Shown here: in pieces, positions 26,907 through 34,330 of the stretch | Numbering within the stretch: the first letter of the stretch is position 1 | How the letters are laid out: the number at the start of each line of letters is the position of its first letter | Assembly: GCF_001262505.1 (NCBI RefSeq) | Contig: NZ_KQ410729.1 | Location: forward strand, 62,001-126,000 | Length of the DNA stretch: 64,000 nt | From: Shinella sp. SUS2 | GTDB taxonomy: Bacteria; Pseudomonadota; Alphaproteobacteria; Rhizobiales; Rhizobiaceae | Reading direction: 5' to 3' | The notes under the pieces: model-generated | What the model saw: only the letters and a program-made list of their open reading frames with translations | Databases searched by the model: none | Told to the model about the DNA's origin: nothing | Translations under genes and position numbers: made by a program

Positions 26907-27834
26907 TGCCGTAGAGTTCTTTGTTCAGGTCGCGGATGGCCGAGGCAGTGCGCGGGCCGAAGCCGAGCAGGTGCAGGCTGTTCATGCGCAGGATCGCCTT
27001 GCTGGCGGCAGCGGGTGTCACCGAGATCGCCGGATGGGCGAGGATTTCCGCGTCGCTGCTGCCGGCGCCGGGGCGGCTCATGACCATGATGACGTCCGGC
27101 TTGGCCTTGATGATCGCCTCGTCGGTGAGTGGCTTGTAGCCTGCGAAAGCCCCCTCCGTCGCGTTGACCGCGCCGGCAAGCCCGATAATGCCGTCGGCTG
27201 CGGTGTGGCCGCCGGCCGCCATGACCTTTCCGTTCTGGAAGGAGAGGATGAACAGCACGCGCTTGCGCTCGCTTTCCGGCCGCTTGGCGGCGTCGGCAAT
27301 GGCCGCATCGAGATCGGCCGCGACCGTCGTCTCCAGCTCCTTTGCCTTGTCCGGCACGCCGAGGAACGTGCCGACGACATCGATCTTCTTGAGGATGGCG
27401 GCGCGATCAAAACCTTCCGGTACGGTCTCGAAGGGGATGCCGGCGCTTTTGAGAACCGCGAGCGCATCGGGCGGGCCGCTGCCCTCGACAGCGAGGATCG
27501 CGGTCGGGTTCACGGCGATCACGCCCTCTGGCGACAGCTGGCGCATATAGCCGACATCGGGAAGCTTCAGCGCCTCCTCGGGGAAGGTGCTGGTCGAATC
27601 GCGGGCGACCAGACGGCCGCCTTCGCCGAGCGCATAGACGATCTCCGTCACAGCGCCGCCGATCGCCACCAGCTTCGAGCTGTCGACCTGCTGCATCTCC
27701 TGTGCGACGGCCTTGCGGATGAAGCCGCCCTGGCCCGTGGCCGCAAGCGGCAGGAGCAGCGGGGCGGAGAGGGCGAAGACGGTGAGGGCCACTTCCCACG
27801 GGCGGGCGCGGCGGAAATCGAAGCTCTTGCTCAT
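26893..27834 (-). CDS. hmuT: haemin-binding periplasmic protein
   Basis: A 313-residue periplasmic haem-binding protein. The N-terminus has a Arg-rich start then a hydrophobic segment (VALTVFALSAPLLLPLAATG), so a signal peptide of about 45 residues. The mature protein has KLVAIGGAVTEIVYALGEG, VARDSTSTFPEEA, and the PDVGYMRQLSPEGVIA block whose Tyr is the usual haem ligand. It receives haem from a TonB-dependent receptor that is not in this window. It is followed directly by hmuU. Confidence 0.94.
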   Translation of the reverse strand: MSKSFDFRRARPWEVALTVFALSAPLLLPLAATGQGGFIRKAVAQEMQQVDSSKLVAIGGAVTEIVYALGEGGRLVARDSTSTFPEEALKLPDVGYMRQLSPEGVIAVNPTAILAVEGSGPPDALAVLKSAGIPFETVPEGFDRAAILKKIDVVGTFLGVPDKAKELETTVAADLDAAIADAAKRPESERKRVLFILSFQNGKVMAAGGHTAADGIIGLAGAVNATEGAFAGYKPLTDEAIIKAKPDVIMVMSRPGAGSSDAEILAHPAISVTPAAASKAILRMNSLHLLGFGPRTASAIRDLNKELYGNVSQ

Positions 27835-27909
27835 GATCGTGGTCCTTCGCAGGTAACCGGCGCGCTGCCTAAATGTGAAAACGCGCTATTCGTCTTTCGG
27901 TACGGCGGT

Positions 27910-28956
27910 TCAGGCCGCAACGCTGTCGGGGCGCGGCAGGCTGTCGAGGATCTCGCGCCAGTCGGTGCGCTCCGTCATGCCTTCCTTCCGCTTGCCGAAG
28001 AACTGGATGATCATCTCGCCGCTGCCGTCATAGGCTTCCAGCGAGGTGACATGGCCGTCGACGGTCGGCTTGCGCACCACCCAGCATTCGGCGATGTGGT
28101 CCATGCGCAGGTGCATGTGGAAGGTCGGGTCCATCACGTTGAGCCAGGGCCCCATCGGCTGGATGTTCTTCACTGGGCCGGTATGGATCTGGATTGTGCC
28201 GTGGTTGCCGACGAAGCACATGATGTCGCTCTCGCGCTCGGCGGCGGCCCGCATCAGGTGGCCGACGGCGTCGGCCGCAACCTGGTGGGCGAAGTCCTCG
28301 CCGACGCTGCGCACGGCGTCCTGGCGGCCGATCTTCAGCTTGCGCAGCAAACCGAAGAACTGGTGGGTGTCGGTCATCGCCGCCCAGTTTTCGCGCAGTG
28401 CAGCGACATCGACGGGACCGGTTTCCTCGACCTTTTCCGATACGACCTCGACGAAGTCCTGCGGCTGGTCGTCCAGGCGGAAGTCGGCGACGATGGCCTC
28501 GTAGGCTTCGAGATTGGACGCGGGGCGCAGGTGCACCTTGTGCACGGCAATACCTGCCTTGTCGAAGAACTGCAGGCTGCGGCGAACCTGCTCCCCATCC
28601 GTCTTGGTCACGGCGAAACCGTGCGCCCAGGTGCCGGGGAAGATCCGCAGGTCGATGTTCTCGCCGAGCACGATCGAGGCGTGCTTGCCGGTATTGATTT
28701 TCTCGAAGACGCCGATCTTCTCGTGGACCACGCTCTCGTTGCGGGTCAGCGCCATGACCTCGCCGAGGGCTTCCGAGCGCTCGAGGAAGCGATTGGCATC
28801 GCCGTCGATGCGCACCGCCGTCAAGCCCACCTCGGCCGCGACGAGCGCGGCTTCCGAAATGCCGAGCTGTGCGGCAATGTCGCGCTCGCGCATCTTCGGG
28901 TTCTCTGCGCGAAAGGCGCGGATTTCGGCGGGGGTCGGGCGGGTCGTGTTGCTCAT
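27910..28956 (-). CDS. hmuS: haemin-degrading / haem-chaperone protein
   Basis: A 348-residue HemS/ChuX-family protein with the expected internal duplication; the two halves carry TRNESVVHEKIGVFEKI and VGNHGTIQIHTGPVKNIQPM. The family binds haem in the cytoplasm and either degrades it or hands it on. It is the first gene of hmuSTUV, 75 bases upstream of hmuT. An iron-box dyad (29054-29068) lies about 100 bases upstream, fitting RirA control. Confidence 0.94.
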   Translation of the reverse strand: MSNTTRPTPAEIRAFRAENPKMRERDIAAQLGISEAALVAAEVGLTAVRIDGDANRFLERSEALGEVMALTRNESVVHEKIGVFEKINTGKHASIVLGENIDLRIFPGTWAHGFAVTKTDGEQVRRSLQFFDKAGIAVHKVHLRPASNLEAYEAIVADFRLDDQPQDFVEVVSEKVEETGPVDVAALRENWAAMTDTHQFFGLLRKLKIGRQDAVRSVGEDFAHQVAADAVGHLMRAAAERESDIMCFVGNHGTIQIHTGPVKNIQPMGPWLNVMDPTFHMHLRMDHIAECWVVRKPTVDGHVTSLEAYDGSGEMIIQFFGKRKEGMTERTDWREILDSLPRPDSVAA

Positions 28957-29053
28957 GGGCGCGGCCTTGATCGAATTTCCTGTCGTCCAGTCCCGTCCCG
29001 GTAAATTTTGTTGGCGGAACAGGGGTTTGACGCGGATTTTGCGTTTACTATCT

Positions 29054-29068
29054 TGACTTCATTACTCA
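29054..29068. promoter_or_regulatory. iron-responsive operator (TGA-N9-TCA), hmuS / secreted protein-tonB side
   Basis: TGA-CTTCATTAC-TCA, matching the rhizobial IRO pattern TGA-N9-TCA used by RirA. It lies in an AT-rich 234-base gap between hmuS (minus) and the secreted-protein gene (plus), so it may serve both. The gap holds no small hmuP/hemP gene. Confidence 0.65.
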
Positions 29069-29190
29069 TATTTATCTATGCACGCAATACCGGTGCGATA
29101 AAGTCATGTTAATTCTGGCGTTCACCGGATAGACTGACCGCGGCCGTCGCTCTCGGCCGACGGAAAACCGACAGCGAGACAGGTGAGCCC

Positions 29191-29622
29191 ATGACCGTAC
29201 GCACCCTTCTTCTTTCCGCGATGCTTTCTGCTGCCACCATCACCGGTGCCGCTGCCCAGGAGGCCGCAGCGCCCAAGGGGCTGGATGTGGAGCTGAATGC
29301 GCTTGCCGGCTCGCAGAAGGGCTGCGTCTTCACCTTCGTTGCGGCCAATGGTTTTGAGCAGAACGTCTCCAAGGTCTCTTTCGAATTTGTCATCTTCAAC
29401 GACAAGGGAACGGTCGAGCGCCTGGCGCTGCTCGATTTCCGCGACCTGCCGGCGGGCAAGTCCAAGGTGCGCCAGTTCGACGTGCCGGGCATCAAGTGCG
29501 AGACGGTGAAGAACCTTCTGATCAACGACGCGCCGGTCTGCGAAGGCGAGGGCCTCGCCAAGGGCCGCTGCATGGACGGCATCGTGACGCGCAGCAAGGC
29601 GGCGGCAGGCCTGGAAGGCTGA
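29191..29622 (+). CDS. small secreted protein upstream of tonB
   Basis: A 143-residue protein with a signal peptide (LLLSAMLSAATITGAAAQ, cut near residue 22). The mature part contains GSQKGCVFTFVAANGFEQ and a Cys-rich end (IKCETVKN, APVCEGEG, GRCMDG), four Cys in all. It lies 60 bases upstream of tonB on the same strand and diverges from hmuS across the iron box. A conserved orf of this kind precedes tonB in rhizobial hmu loci. Function is unproven; a periplasmic partner of TonB or of the haem receptor is possible. Confidence 0.8.
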   Translation: MTVRTLLLSAMLSAATITGAAAQEAAAPKGLDVELNALAGSQKGCVFTFVAANGFEQNVSKVSFEFVIFNDKGTVERLALLDFRDLPAGKSKVRQFDVPGIKCETVKNLLINDAPVCEGEGLAKGRCMDGIVTRSKAAAGLEG

Positions 29623-29682
29623 GTATCGGGTGCGCGGCACATGAGGCGCCGCGATGCATGAAACGCAATGACGGGTGATATC

Positions 29683-30579
29683 ATGTCTGGAAGCAAGTGG
29701 CTCTGGCTCGGCGCGGGCACCCTTTCCCTGCTGGCACATGCCACCGCAGCCGCCATTCTCACCATGGCGCCGGCGCCGGAAGAAGAGCAGGCGCTGGTTG
29801 CCGGCGGCGTCGTCGCCGAGGTGGCGATGCTTGGAAACGGTGCTTTCGAGGCCGTGGAGTCCGGCAATCCCGAAGACACGATCACGCCCGAAACCATCCA
29901 GCCTGACGTTACCGAACCGGTGCCGCAGGAAGTGGCGGAAATCCAGCCGACCGAAATCGAGCCCGAAGTGACCGAGGTGATGACACCGGCGGATCCGATC
30001 GTCTCCGAGCCGGTCGAGGAGCTCGTCGTGCCTTCCGCAGAGGTGGAGATCGCCGCGGTTCCGGTTCCCGAGATCAAGCCGGAGATCCGGCCGGAAGAAG
30101 AGATCAAGCCGGTTCCCGAGGTGAAGAAGGAAGAGCCGGTCAAGAAGGTCGAGCGCAAGAAGCCGAAGGAAAAGCCCGTCCGGAAGGCGGGCGAGAAGGG
30201 CAAGGCCAAGCAGAACGCGACGCGCGGCGAGGTCGATGGCTCGGCGGATGTGAAGACGGCGGCGGTGGGCGGCCAGAAGAAGGGCAATTCCTCGACCGCC
30301 GGCAACGCGGCCGTCACCAACTACCCGGGCAAGGTGCGCAACAAGATCAACCGCGCGAAGCGACGGGTTTCGGGCGGGGATCGCGGTAGCGTGGTGGTGA
30401 GCTTTACCATCAGCGCCAGCGGTGCGGCGAGCGGCATTCGCATCGCGCGCAGTTCCGGGGTTGCCGCGCTCGACAAGGCAGCCGTCGATTCGGTGCAGCG
30501 GGCGGCGCCCTTTGCGAAGATTCCGGAGGGCGCCGGCAAATCGTCCTGGGCCTTCAACGTGCCGATCGTCTTCAACTGA
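29683..30579 (+). CDS. tonB: TonB energy-transducing protein
   Basis: A 298-residue TonB. It has one N-terminal membrane helix (LGAGTLSLLAHATAAAILTM), a long Pro/Glu/Val-rich and then Lys/Pro-rich periplasmic spacer (~40-200, for example EVKKEEPVKKVERKKPKEKP), and a C-terminal TonB domain with NYPGKVRNKINRAKRRV and VSFTISASGAASGIRIARSS. The ATG at 29683 has GGGTGAT upstream; an ATG at 29668 is also in frame. It links ExbBD at the inner membrane to outer-membrane haem/siderophore receptors. It ends at a strong terminator. Confidence 0.94.
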   Translation: MSGSKWLWLGAGTLSLLAHATAAAILTMAPAPEEEQALVAGGVVAEVAMLGNGAFEAVESGNPEDTITPETIQPDVTEPVPQEVAEIQPTEIEPEVTEVMTPADPIVSEPVEELVVPSAEVEIAAVPVPEIKPEIRPEEEIKPVPEVKKEEPVKKVERKKPKEKPVRKAGEKGKAKQNATRGEVDGSADVKTAAVGGQKKGNSSTAGNAAVTNYPGKVRNKINRAKRRVSGGDRGSVVVSFTISASGAASGIRIARSSGVAALDKAAVDSVQRAAPFAKIPEGAGKSSWAFNVPIVFN

Positions 30580-30587
30580 GACGTGTT

Positions 30588-30620
30588 TTCCCGCCGTGCT
30601 TCCGCCGGCGGGAATTTTTT
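30588..30620 (+). terminator. rho-independent terminator of tonB
   Basis: TTCCCGCC (30588-30595) pairs with GGCGGGAA (30607-30614), followed by six T. Confidence 0.85.
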
Positions 30621-30631
30621 GCGCGAAAATA

Positions 30632-30646
30632 TGACTTTGCTAGTCA
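30632..30646. promoter_or_regulatory. iron-responsive operator (TGA-N9-TCA) before the DUF2325 operon
   Basis: TGACTTTGCTAGTCA: exact TGA-N9-TCA with extended symmetry (TGACT/AGTCA), immediately after the tonB terminator and 90 bases before the DUF2325 start. It suggests RirA control of the downstream four-gene unit. Confidence 0.7.
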
Positions 30647-30735
30647 TGTTTATACTTTACTCTGAAACTCAAGTTTTGTAGGTTGCCCCCCGAACTGAGG
30701 CTCCGCCCATGCGGAGTGCCAAAGGGGAAGCGTGC

Positions 30736-31383
30736 ATGAACTACGTGACTGCAGGCCGCGCGGAAGCGGTCTTGAAATCGATGATCGCTGAACGCGACCG
30801 GCGCATTGCGGATTTGGAGCGCCAGCTCGCCGCACTCAGGAAGCAGATCGCAGCCCCGCTGGAGACGGTCGCGGCAGCAGCGGCGCCGGCAGTTGCCCCG
30901 CGGGTCGAGGTAAGGGCGCCGCAGGCGCCCCGCAGCGTGGAAGTCACCAAGGTCAAGCGCCGGACGGGCGAAGCGGAGAGGAAGGCGATGCGCGAGAAGC
31001 ACAGGCAGCAGCAGCAGGCCCGCCAGCAGACGGAAACGGCGGACAAGGCGGATGGCAAGGCAGGCCTCGAGGGCCGCAGCTTCCTCTATGTCGGCGGCCG
31101 GGACTGCCAGGTGGCGCATCTGCGTCAGATCGCCAGCTCCTACGGCGCCAATCTCATTCACCATGACGGCGGCCTGCGCGAGGCGGTTTCCCGCATCGAC
31201 AACGTCCTGCCCTCGGTCGACTGCGTCTTCTGCCCCATCGACTGTATCAGCCATGATGCCTGCATCCGCGTGAAGACGGGCTGCAAGAAGTGGGAGAAGG
31301 CCTTCGTGCCGCTGCGCAACGGCAGCAAATCCTCCTTCGAGCGCGCCCTGCAGAGCATGAGCCAGGGAGACACCACCCAGTGA
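30736..31383 (+). CDS. DUF2325-domain protein
   Basis: A 215-residue protein. Residues ~15-45 form a coiled-coil-like helix (MIAERDRRIADLERQLAALR), followed by an Ala/Pro linker and a basic helix (EAERKAMREKHRQQQQARQQ). The C-terminal DUF2325 domain (~115-200) has SFLYVGGRDCQVAHLRQIAS, then DCVFCPIDCISHDACIRVKTGCKKW with five Cys, reminiscent of a metal or cluster site. GGGGAAG precedes the ATG at 30736. It is the first gene of an iron-box unit with a GTG-coupled small gene, a haem monooxygenase and a VOC gene. Function unknown; the Cys set and context point to iron or haem homeostasis. Confidence 0.85.
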   Translation: MNYVTAGRAEAVLKSMIAERDRRIADLERQLAALRKQIAAPLETVAAAAAPAVAPRVEVRAPQAPRSVEVTKVKRRTGEAERKAMREKHRQQQQARQQTETADKADGKAGLEGRSFLYVGGRDCQVAHLRQIASSYGANLIHHDGGLREAVSRIDNVLPSVDCVFCPIDCISHDACIRVKTGCKKWEKAFVPLRNGSKSSFERALQSMSQGDTTQ

Positions 31384-31649
31384 ATTACGAAAGACCCGAT
31401 GCCTTCATGATGATCGGACTGCACAAGCTGGCTGCCCAGAACGGCGACGGCCTCGTGCCGGAACTCTATGCCCTTCTGACGCGCCGTGCCGACATGCTGG
31501 AAAGTGAGAATGTCACGGAGTTCCCGCTGGCGAGCGCCCGTCCACCGGCGCGCGCTGCAAGCTTCGAGGGCACGCAAGCTCTTGAAGCGCGCAACGACAA
31601 TGTCGTAGCCTTCCCGCAGCCGCGTCGCCTGCGGCGGGATTCGCTCTGA
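31380..31649 (+). CDS. small conserved protein coupled to the DUF2325 gene
   Basis: An 89-residue protein reading from a GTG at 31380 that overlaps the DUF2325 TGA (GTGA). An internal ATG at 31407 would give 80 residues. The N-terminal part (FMMIGLHKLAAQNGDGLVPE, YALLTRRADMLES) is helical; the C-terminal half is polar and Pro/Arg-rich with NVVAFPQPRR. No membrane segment and no Cys. I do not recognise a named domain. Coupling suggests it works with the DUF2325 protein. Confidence 0.7.
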   Translation: MNYERPDAFMMIGLHKLAAQNGDGLVPELYALLTRRADMLESENVTEFPLASARPPARAASFEGTQALEARNDNVVAFPQPRRLRRDSL

Positions 31650-31664
31650 CAGGATAGGTCTTCG

Positions 31665-31979
31665 ATGTTCTTCGCCATGAACCGTTTCCGGATCGCCATC
31701 GGCCACGAAGAGGCCTTCGAGGCGATCTGGAAAGGACGTGATTCCAGCCTCAGCGAGATGCCGGGCTTCCAGTCCTTTCATCTGCTCAGGGGCGACACAA
31801 ATGCCGAGGAGGGCTTCACCCTCTTCGCCTCTCATTCGATCTGGGCGAGCAAGGACGATTTCATCACCTGGACCAAGTCGGAGAACTTCCGGCAGGCGCA
31901 CAAGAATGCCGCGGCCGACAAGGGCATCTATCTCGGCCCGCCGAAATTCGAGGGCTTCAGCGTCGTCGAGGGTGCATGA
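31665..31979 (+). CDS. hmuQ: IsdG/HmuQ-type haem-degrading monooxygenase
   Basis: A 104-residue ferredoxin-like-fold protein of the antibiotic-biosynthesis-monooxygenase/IsdG group. Key features are FAMNRFRIAIGHE (Asn near residue 6), PGFQSFHLLRGDT, and SIWASKDDFITWTKSENFRQAH with the Trp and distal His typical of haem-degrading members. It resembles Bradyrhizobium HmuQ/HmuD, which open haem and release iron. AGGATAGG lies six bases before the ATG at 31665. It sits in the iron-box operon and near hmuSTUV. Its TGA overlaps the VOC gene by ATGA. Confidence 0.82.
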   Translation: MFFAMNRFRIAIGHEEAFEAIWKGRDSSLSEMPGFQSFHLLRGDTNAEEGFTLFASHSIWASKDDFITWTKSENFRQAHKNAAADKGIYLGPPKFEGFSVVEGA

Positions 31980-32350
31980 GCGTGTACGACGATCCTGATC
32001 GTATAGAAGTGTTGCCGGTCCTGCCGTCGCTCGACATCGGCGAGACGCAGGATTTCTACGCCACGCAGCTCGGCTTCAGCGAGGTCGTCTACCGGGCGGA
32101 TGATTATCTGATCCTCCGTCGCTGCCAGGGCATGGAGCTGCATTTCCGGCTCACCGACGACCGGACGCTCTGCGAGCGTACCTCCGTGTATCTGCGCGGC
32201 GGCGGCATCGGCGACCTCCACCGCGAGTTCAGCGACAGGGCTGTGCCGACGCTGTCACCGATGGAGGTGCGGCCGTGGAACATGGAGGAGTTCTATATCC
32301 ATGATCCGCACGGCAATCTCTTGCGTTTCGCTCGTATTCCGCAGCGCTGA
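31976..32350 (+). CDS. VOC-superfamily (glyoxalase/bleomycin-resistance-like) protein
   Basis: A 124-residue VOC protein with the bleomycin-resistance style: VLPSLDIGETQDFYATQLGF, YLILRRCQGMELHFRLT, and EEFYIHDPHGNLLRFARI with a possible Glu ligand. The ATG overlaps the haem monooxygenase stop (ATGA), so it is part of the iron-box unit. Ligand and activity are unknown: it could bind an antibiotic or handle a small metabolite from haem breakdown, but the latter is speculation. Confidence 0.82.
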   Translation: MSVYDDPDRIEVLPVLPSLDIGETQDFYATQLGFSEVVYRADDYLILRRCQGMELHFRLTDDRTLCERTSVYLRGGGIGDLHREFSDRAVPTLSPMEVRPWNMEEFYIHDPHGNLLRFARIPQR

Positions 32351-32352
32351 TC

Positions 32353-32718
32353 TCAGCCTTCCCGGCGCGGCAGGAAAGCCCCGAGCGCCACGGCCAGCCA
32401 GCCAGCCATCATGGTGATGCCGCCCATCGGGGCCGACATCGGAAAGAGCCCGTGTCCGGCGAAGTGGCGCAGGACGAGGTCGCCGGCAAAGAGTGCGGTG
32501 CCGAGCGCAAGCAGCAGGAAGGCGAGCGCCGCCGTACGCAGGCTCGGCCAGGCTGCATAAAGCGCCACCAGCGCCGGCGCATGGGCAAGGCACATGGCGG
32601 AGGCGCCGGCCATCAGGCGCGGATCGCTGCCGTGCGATGCCGCGGCGGCAGTGACGACGCCCGTCACCCCCATCAGGCCGGCAACGAGGAGGCTTGCGGA
32701 GCGGAGCGAAAACGACAT
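32353..32718 (-). CDS. DUF423 (YgdD-like) membrane protein
   Basis: A 121-residue protein with four hydrophobic helices: SLLVAGLMGVTGVVTAAAAS, CLAHAPALVALYAA, AALAFLLLALGTALFAGDL, and the family signature MSAPMGGITMMAGWLAVALG. Four residues after the start it shows the usual DUF423 pattern. It is four bases downstream of the globin gene on the same strand and convergent with the VOC gene, with only a few bases between. Function of the family is unknown. Confidence 0.85.
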   Translation of the reverse strand: MSFSLRSASLLVAGLMGVTGVVTAAAASHGSDPRLMAGASAMCLAHAPALVALYAAWPSLRTAALAFLLLALGTALFAGDLVLRHFAGHGLFPMSAPMGGITMMAGWLAVALGAFLPRREG

Positions 32719-32722
32719 CGGG

Positions 32723-33139
32723 TTATTCCTGGTTCTGCATATGGTGGGCGAGCCGCGTGACGGGCTCCAGGACAATGGCGCGCAGGCCCTCGCTCGGTAC
32801 GGTCTCCTCCAGTGCGCGGATGAAGCAGAGCAGCCATTCGTCACGCTCGGCCGGGCCGATCGGGGCGACGAAATGGCGACGCCGCAGCATGGGGTGGCCG
32901 CGTTTTTCCGTGTAGAGCGGTGGCCCGCCGAGCCAGCCTGTCAGGTATTCGTAGAGCTTTTCCTCGCTGCCGGAGAGATCCGGCGGGTGGATCGCGCGGC
33001 AGCGCGCGGCTTCCGGCAATGTATCCATCAGCACATAGAAGCGGTGCGTCAGCGTCCTGACGGCGGCATCGCCGCCGATCGCCTCGTAAAGCGTGATCGT
33101 CTCGCTTTGGCCGTTCCCGTTGTCGGTCGTGTCCGTCAT
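32723..33139 (-). CDS. group II truncated haemoglobin
   Basis: A 138-residue 2-on-2 globin: TLYEAIGGDAAVRTLTHRFY (A-C helices), LSGSEEKLYEYLTGWLGGPP (E helix region), and the proximal-His segment RGHPMLRRRHFVAPIG, with Trp near WLLCFIRAL. Such globins bind O2 and NO. It is co-transcribed with DUF423 and lies near, but outside, the haem region. Confidence 0.9.
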   Translation of the reverse strand: MTDTTDNGNGQSETITLYEAIGGDAAVRTLTHRFYVLMDTLPEAARCRAIHPPDLSGSEEKLYEYLTGWLGGPPLYTEKRGHPMLRRRHFVAPIGPAERDEWLLCFIRALEETVPSEGLRAIVLEPVTRLAHHMQNQE

Positions 33140-33243
33140 GGGCTCTTTCCCGTTTCCCCGGTCTTAGCGCCCGCATCGGCGTCAGGCAATGCCGGCCATT
33201 TGCCTGCGACGAAGCGCGCCGCCATGTCGGAGTTTTGGTCGAA

Positions 33244-33272
33244 TTGACAAGAAACCGTCCAGACGGTATGTT
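33244..33272 (+). promoter_or_regulatory. promoter with embedded operator for the TetR-SMR pair
   Basis: TTGACA (33244-33249), 17-base spacer, TATGTT (33267-33272). The spacer and the first base of the -10 hold the dyad ACCGTC-CA-GACGGT (33254-33267). The ATG begins five bases after the -10 box, so the message is probably leaderless, and a TetR bound here would block RNA polymerase. Confidence 0.7.
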
Positions 33273-33277
33273 CATTT

Positions 33278-33838
33278 ATGAGCAAAGCCCACCACCGCAA
33301 GAAACATCCCGAAGCCGTCCGCCAGCAATTGCTGGAGGTCGCGGCAAAGCTGTCGCTGGAGAAAGGCCCTGCGAGCGTGACGCTCGACGCGGTCTCGCAG
33401 GCGGCGGGTGTCAGCAAGGGCGGCCTCCTGCATCATTTCCCGAACAAGCTGTCGCTGCTCGACGGGCTGTTTGCCGACCTTACGGAGAAATTCGACCGGG
33501 CGCTCGCCGACAGGATGCGTGACGACCCGGAGCCGAAGGGGCGCTTTACCCGGGCCTATATCTCGGTCTTCTTCCTGCCGGAAGGGATTGCCGACGGCGA
33601 AAAGTGGAAGGTGCTGACCGTCGCCCTCATTTCCGAGCCGCATCTGCGCGAGCGCTGGCGACAATGGGTGGAGCGGTACCTTGCGGAGAATGTCGGCACG
33701 GATTCCGCGCTCGACGCCATGCTGGTGCGCTACGCCGTCGATGGGCTTTGGCTTGCCGATCTTCTCGGCTCGCCGACCATGGATGCGCAAACCCGTGCCG
33801 CCATGCTGGACCGGTTGCTGGCGCTGACGCGTGCCTGA
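33278..33838 (+). CDS. TetR/AcrR-family regulator of an SMR efflux gene
   Basis: A 186-residue TetR regulator. The helix-turn-helix is TLDAVSQAAGVSKGGLLHHF around residues 37-56; the C-terminal ligand domain is alpha helical (FTRAYISVFFLPEGIADGEK). No ribosome site precedes the ATG at 33278, consistent with a leaderless transcript. It lies 42 bases upstream of the SMR gene, with the embedded dyad at 33254-33267 as the likely autoregulatory operator. Confidence 0.87.
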   Translation: MSKAHHRKKHPEAVRQQLLEVAAKLSLEKGPASVTLDAVSQAAGVSKGGLLHHFPNKLSLLDGLFADLTEKFDRALADRMRDDPEPKGRFTRAYISVFFLPEGIADGEKWKVLTVALISEPHLRERWRQWVERYLAENVGTDSALDAMLVRYAVDGLWLADLLGSPTMDAQTRAAMLDRLLALTRA

Positions 33839-33880
33839 TCCCTGATGATGATTTGCGCCAGAAGGCGCCAGAGAAACACC

Positions 33881-34222
33881 ATGAACCTCACCGTCGTCTA
33901 CGCCGTCCTCGTCGTCGCCATCGTCTTCGAAGTGCTGGGCACATCGGCCATGCAGGCCGCGCAGCACTTTACCCGGCTCGTGCCGACCGCCATGATGGTG
34001 GTCTGTTATGCCATTGCCTTCTTCTTCCTCTCCTGGAGCCTGCGCTACGTACCCGTTGGCATCGCTTATGCCATCTGGAGCGGGCTCGGCATCGTGCTGA
34101 TCTCGGCCGTCGGCTATTTCGTCTTCGGCCAGAAACTTGATCTTGCGGCCCTTGTCGGCCTCGGCCTCATCATTGCCGGCGTGCTCGTGCTGAACCTTTT
34201 CTCCAAATCGACATTCCACTGA
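33881..34222 (+). CDS. small multidrug resistance (SMR) transporter
   Basis: A 113-residue four-helix SMR protein. Helix 1 has the essential Glu in VVAIVFEVLGTSAMQAA (residue ~16). Helix 3 has GIAYAIWSGLGIVLI, and helix 4 ends VGLGLIIAGVLVLNLFS. EmrE-type proteins export quaternary ammonium and guanidinium compounds as dimers. The ATG at 33881 fits the family start MNLTVVYAVL; the frame opens 12 codons earlier. Likely regulated by the upstream TetR. Confidence 0.9.
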   Translation: MNLTVVYAVLVVAIVFEVLGTSAMQAAQHFTRLVPTAMMVVCYAIAFFFLSWSLRYVPVGIAYAIWSGLGIVLISAVGYFVFGQKLDLAALVGLGLIIAGVLVLNLFSKSTFH

Positions 34223-34290
34223 AAAACGACCGGAATCCTGGAGGCCCCCGCTTGCCAAGAATCGGGTCTGCCTCTATCGATTCCGACAAA

Positions 34291-34306
34291 TTGAAAGCGG
34301 TTTCAA
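34291..34306. promoter_or_regulatory. LacI-type operator before thuA
   Basis: TTGAAAGCGGTTTCAA, TTGAAA/TTTCAA arms around a GCGG centre, as in many LacI-family sites. It lies 25 bases before the thuA ATG. Likely bound by the LacI regulator encoded at 36170-37186. Confidence 0.7.
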
Positions 34307-34330
34307 TTTTCGGCCTCAGAGGAACGCTAC

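Noticed and set aside
26419..29004. About 860-codon open frame opposite hmuU, hmuT and hmuS
   Set aside because: Explained by codon bias of the hmu genes on the other strand.
28957..29190. Small hmuP/hemP gene in the hmuS upstream gap
   Set aside because: No open frame with the hemP-type pattern and a ribosome site was found on either strand in this gap.
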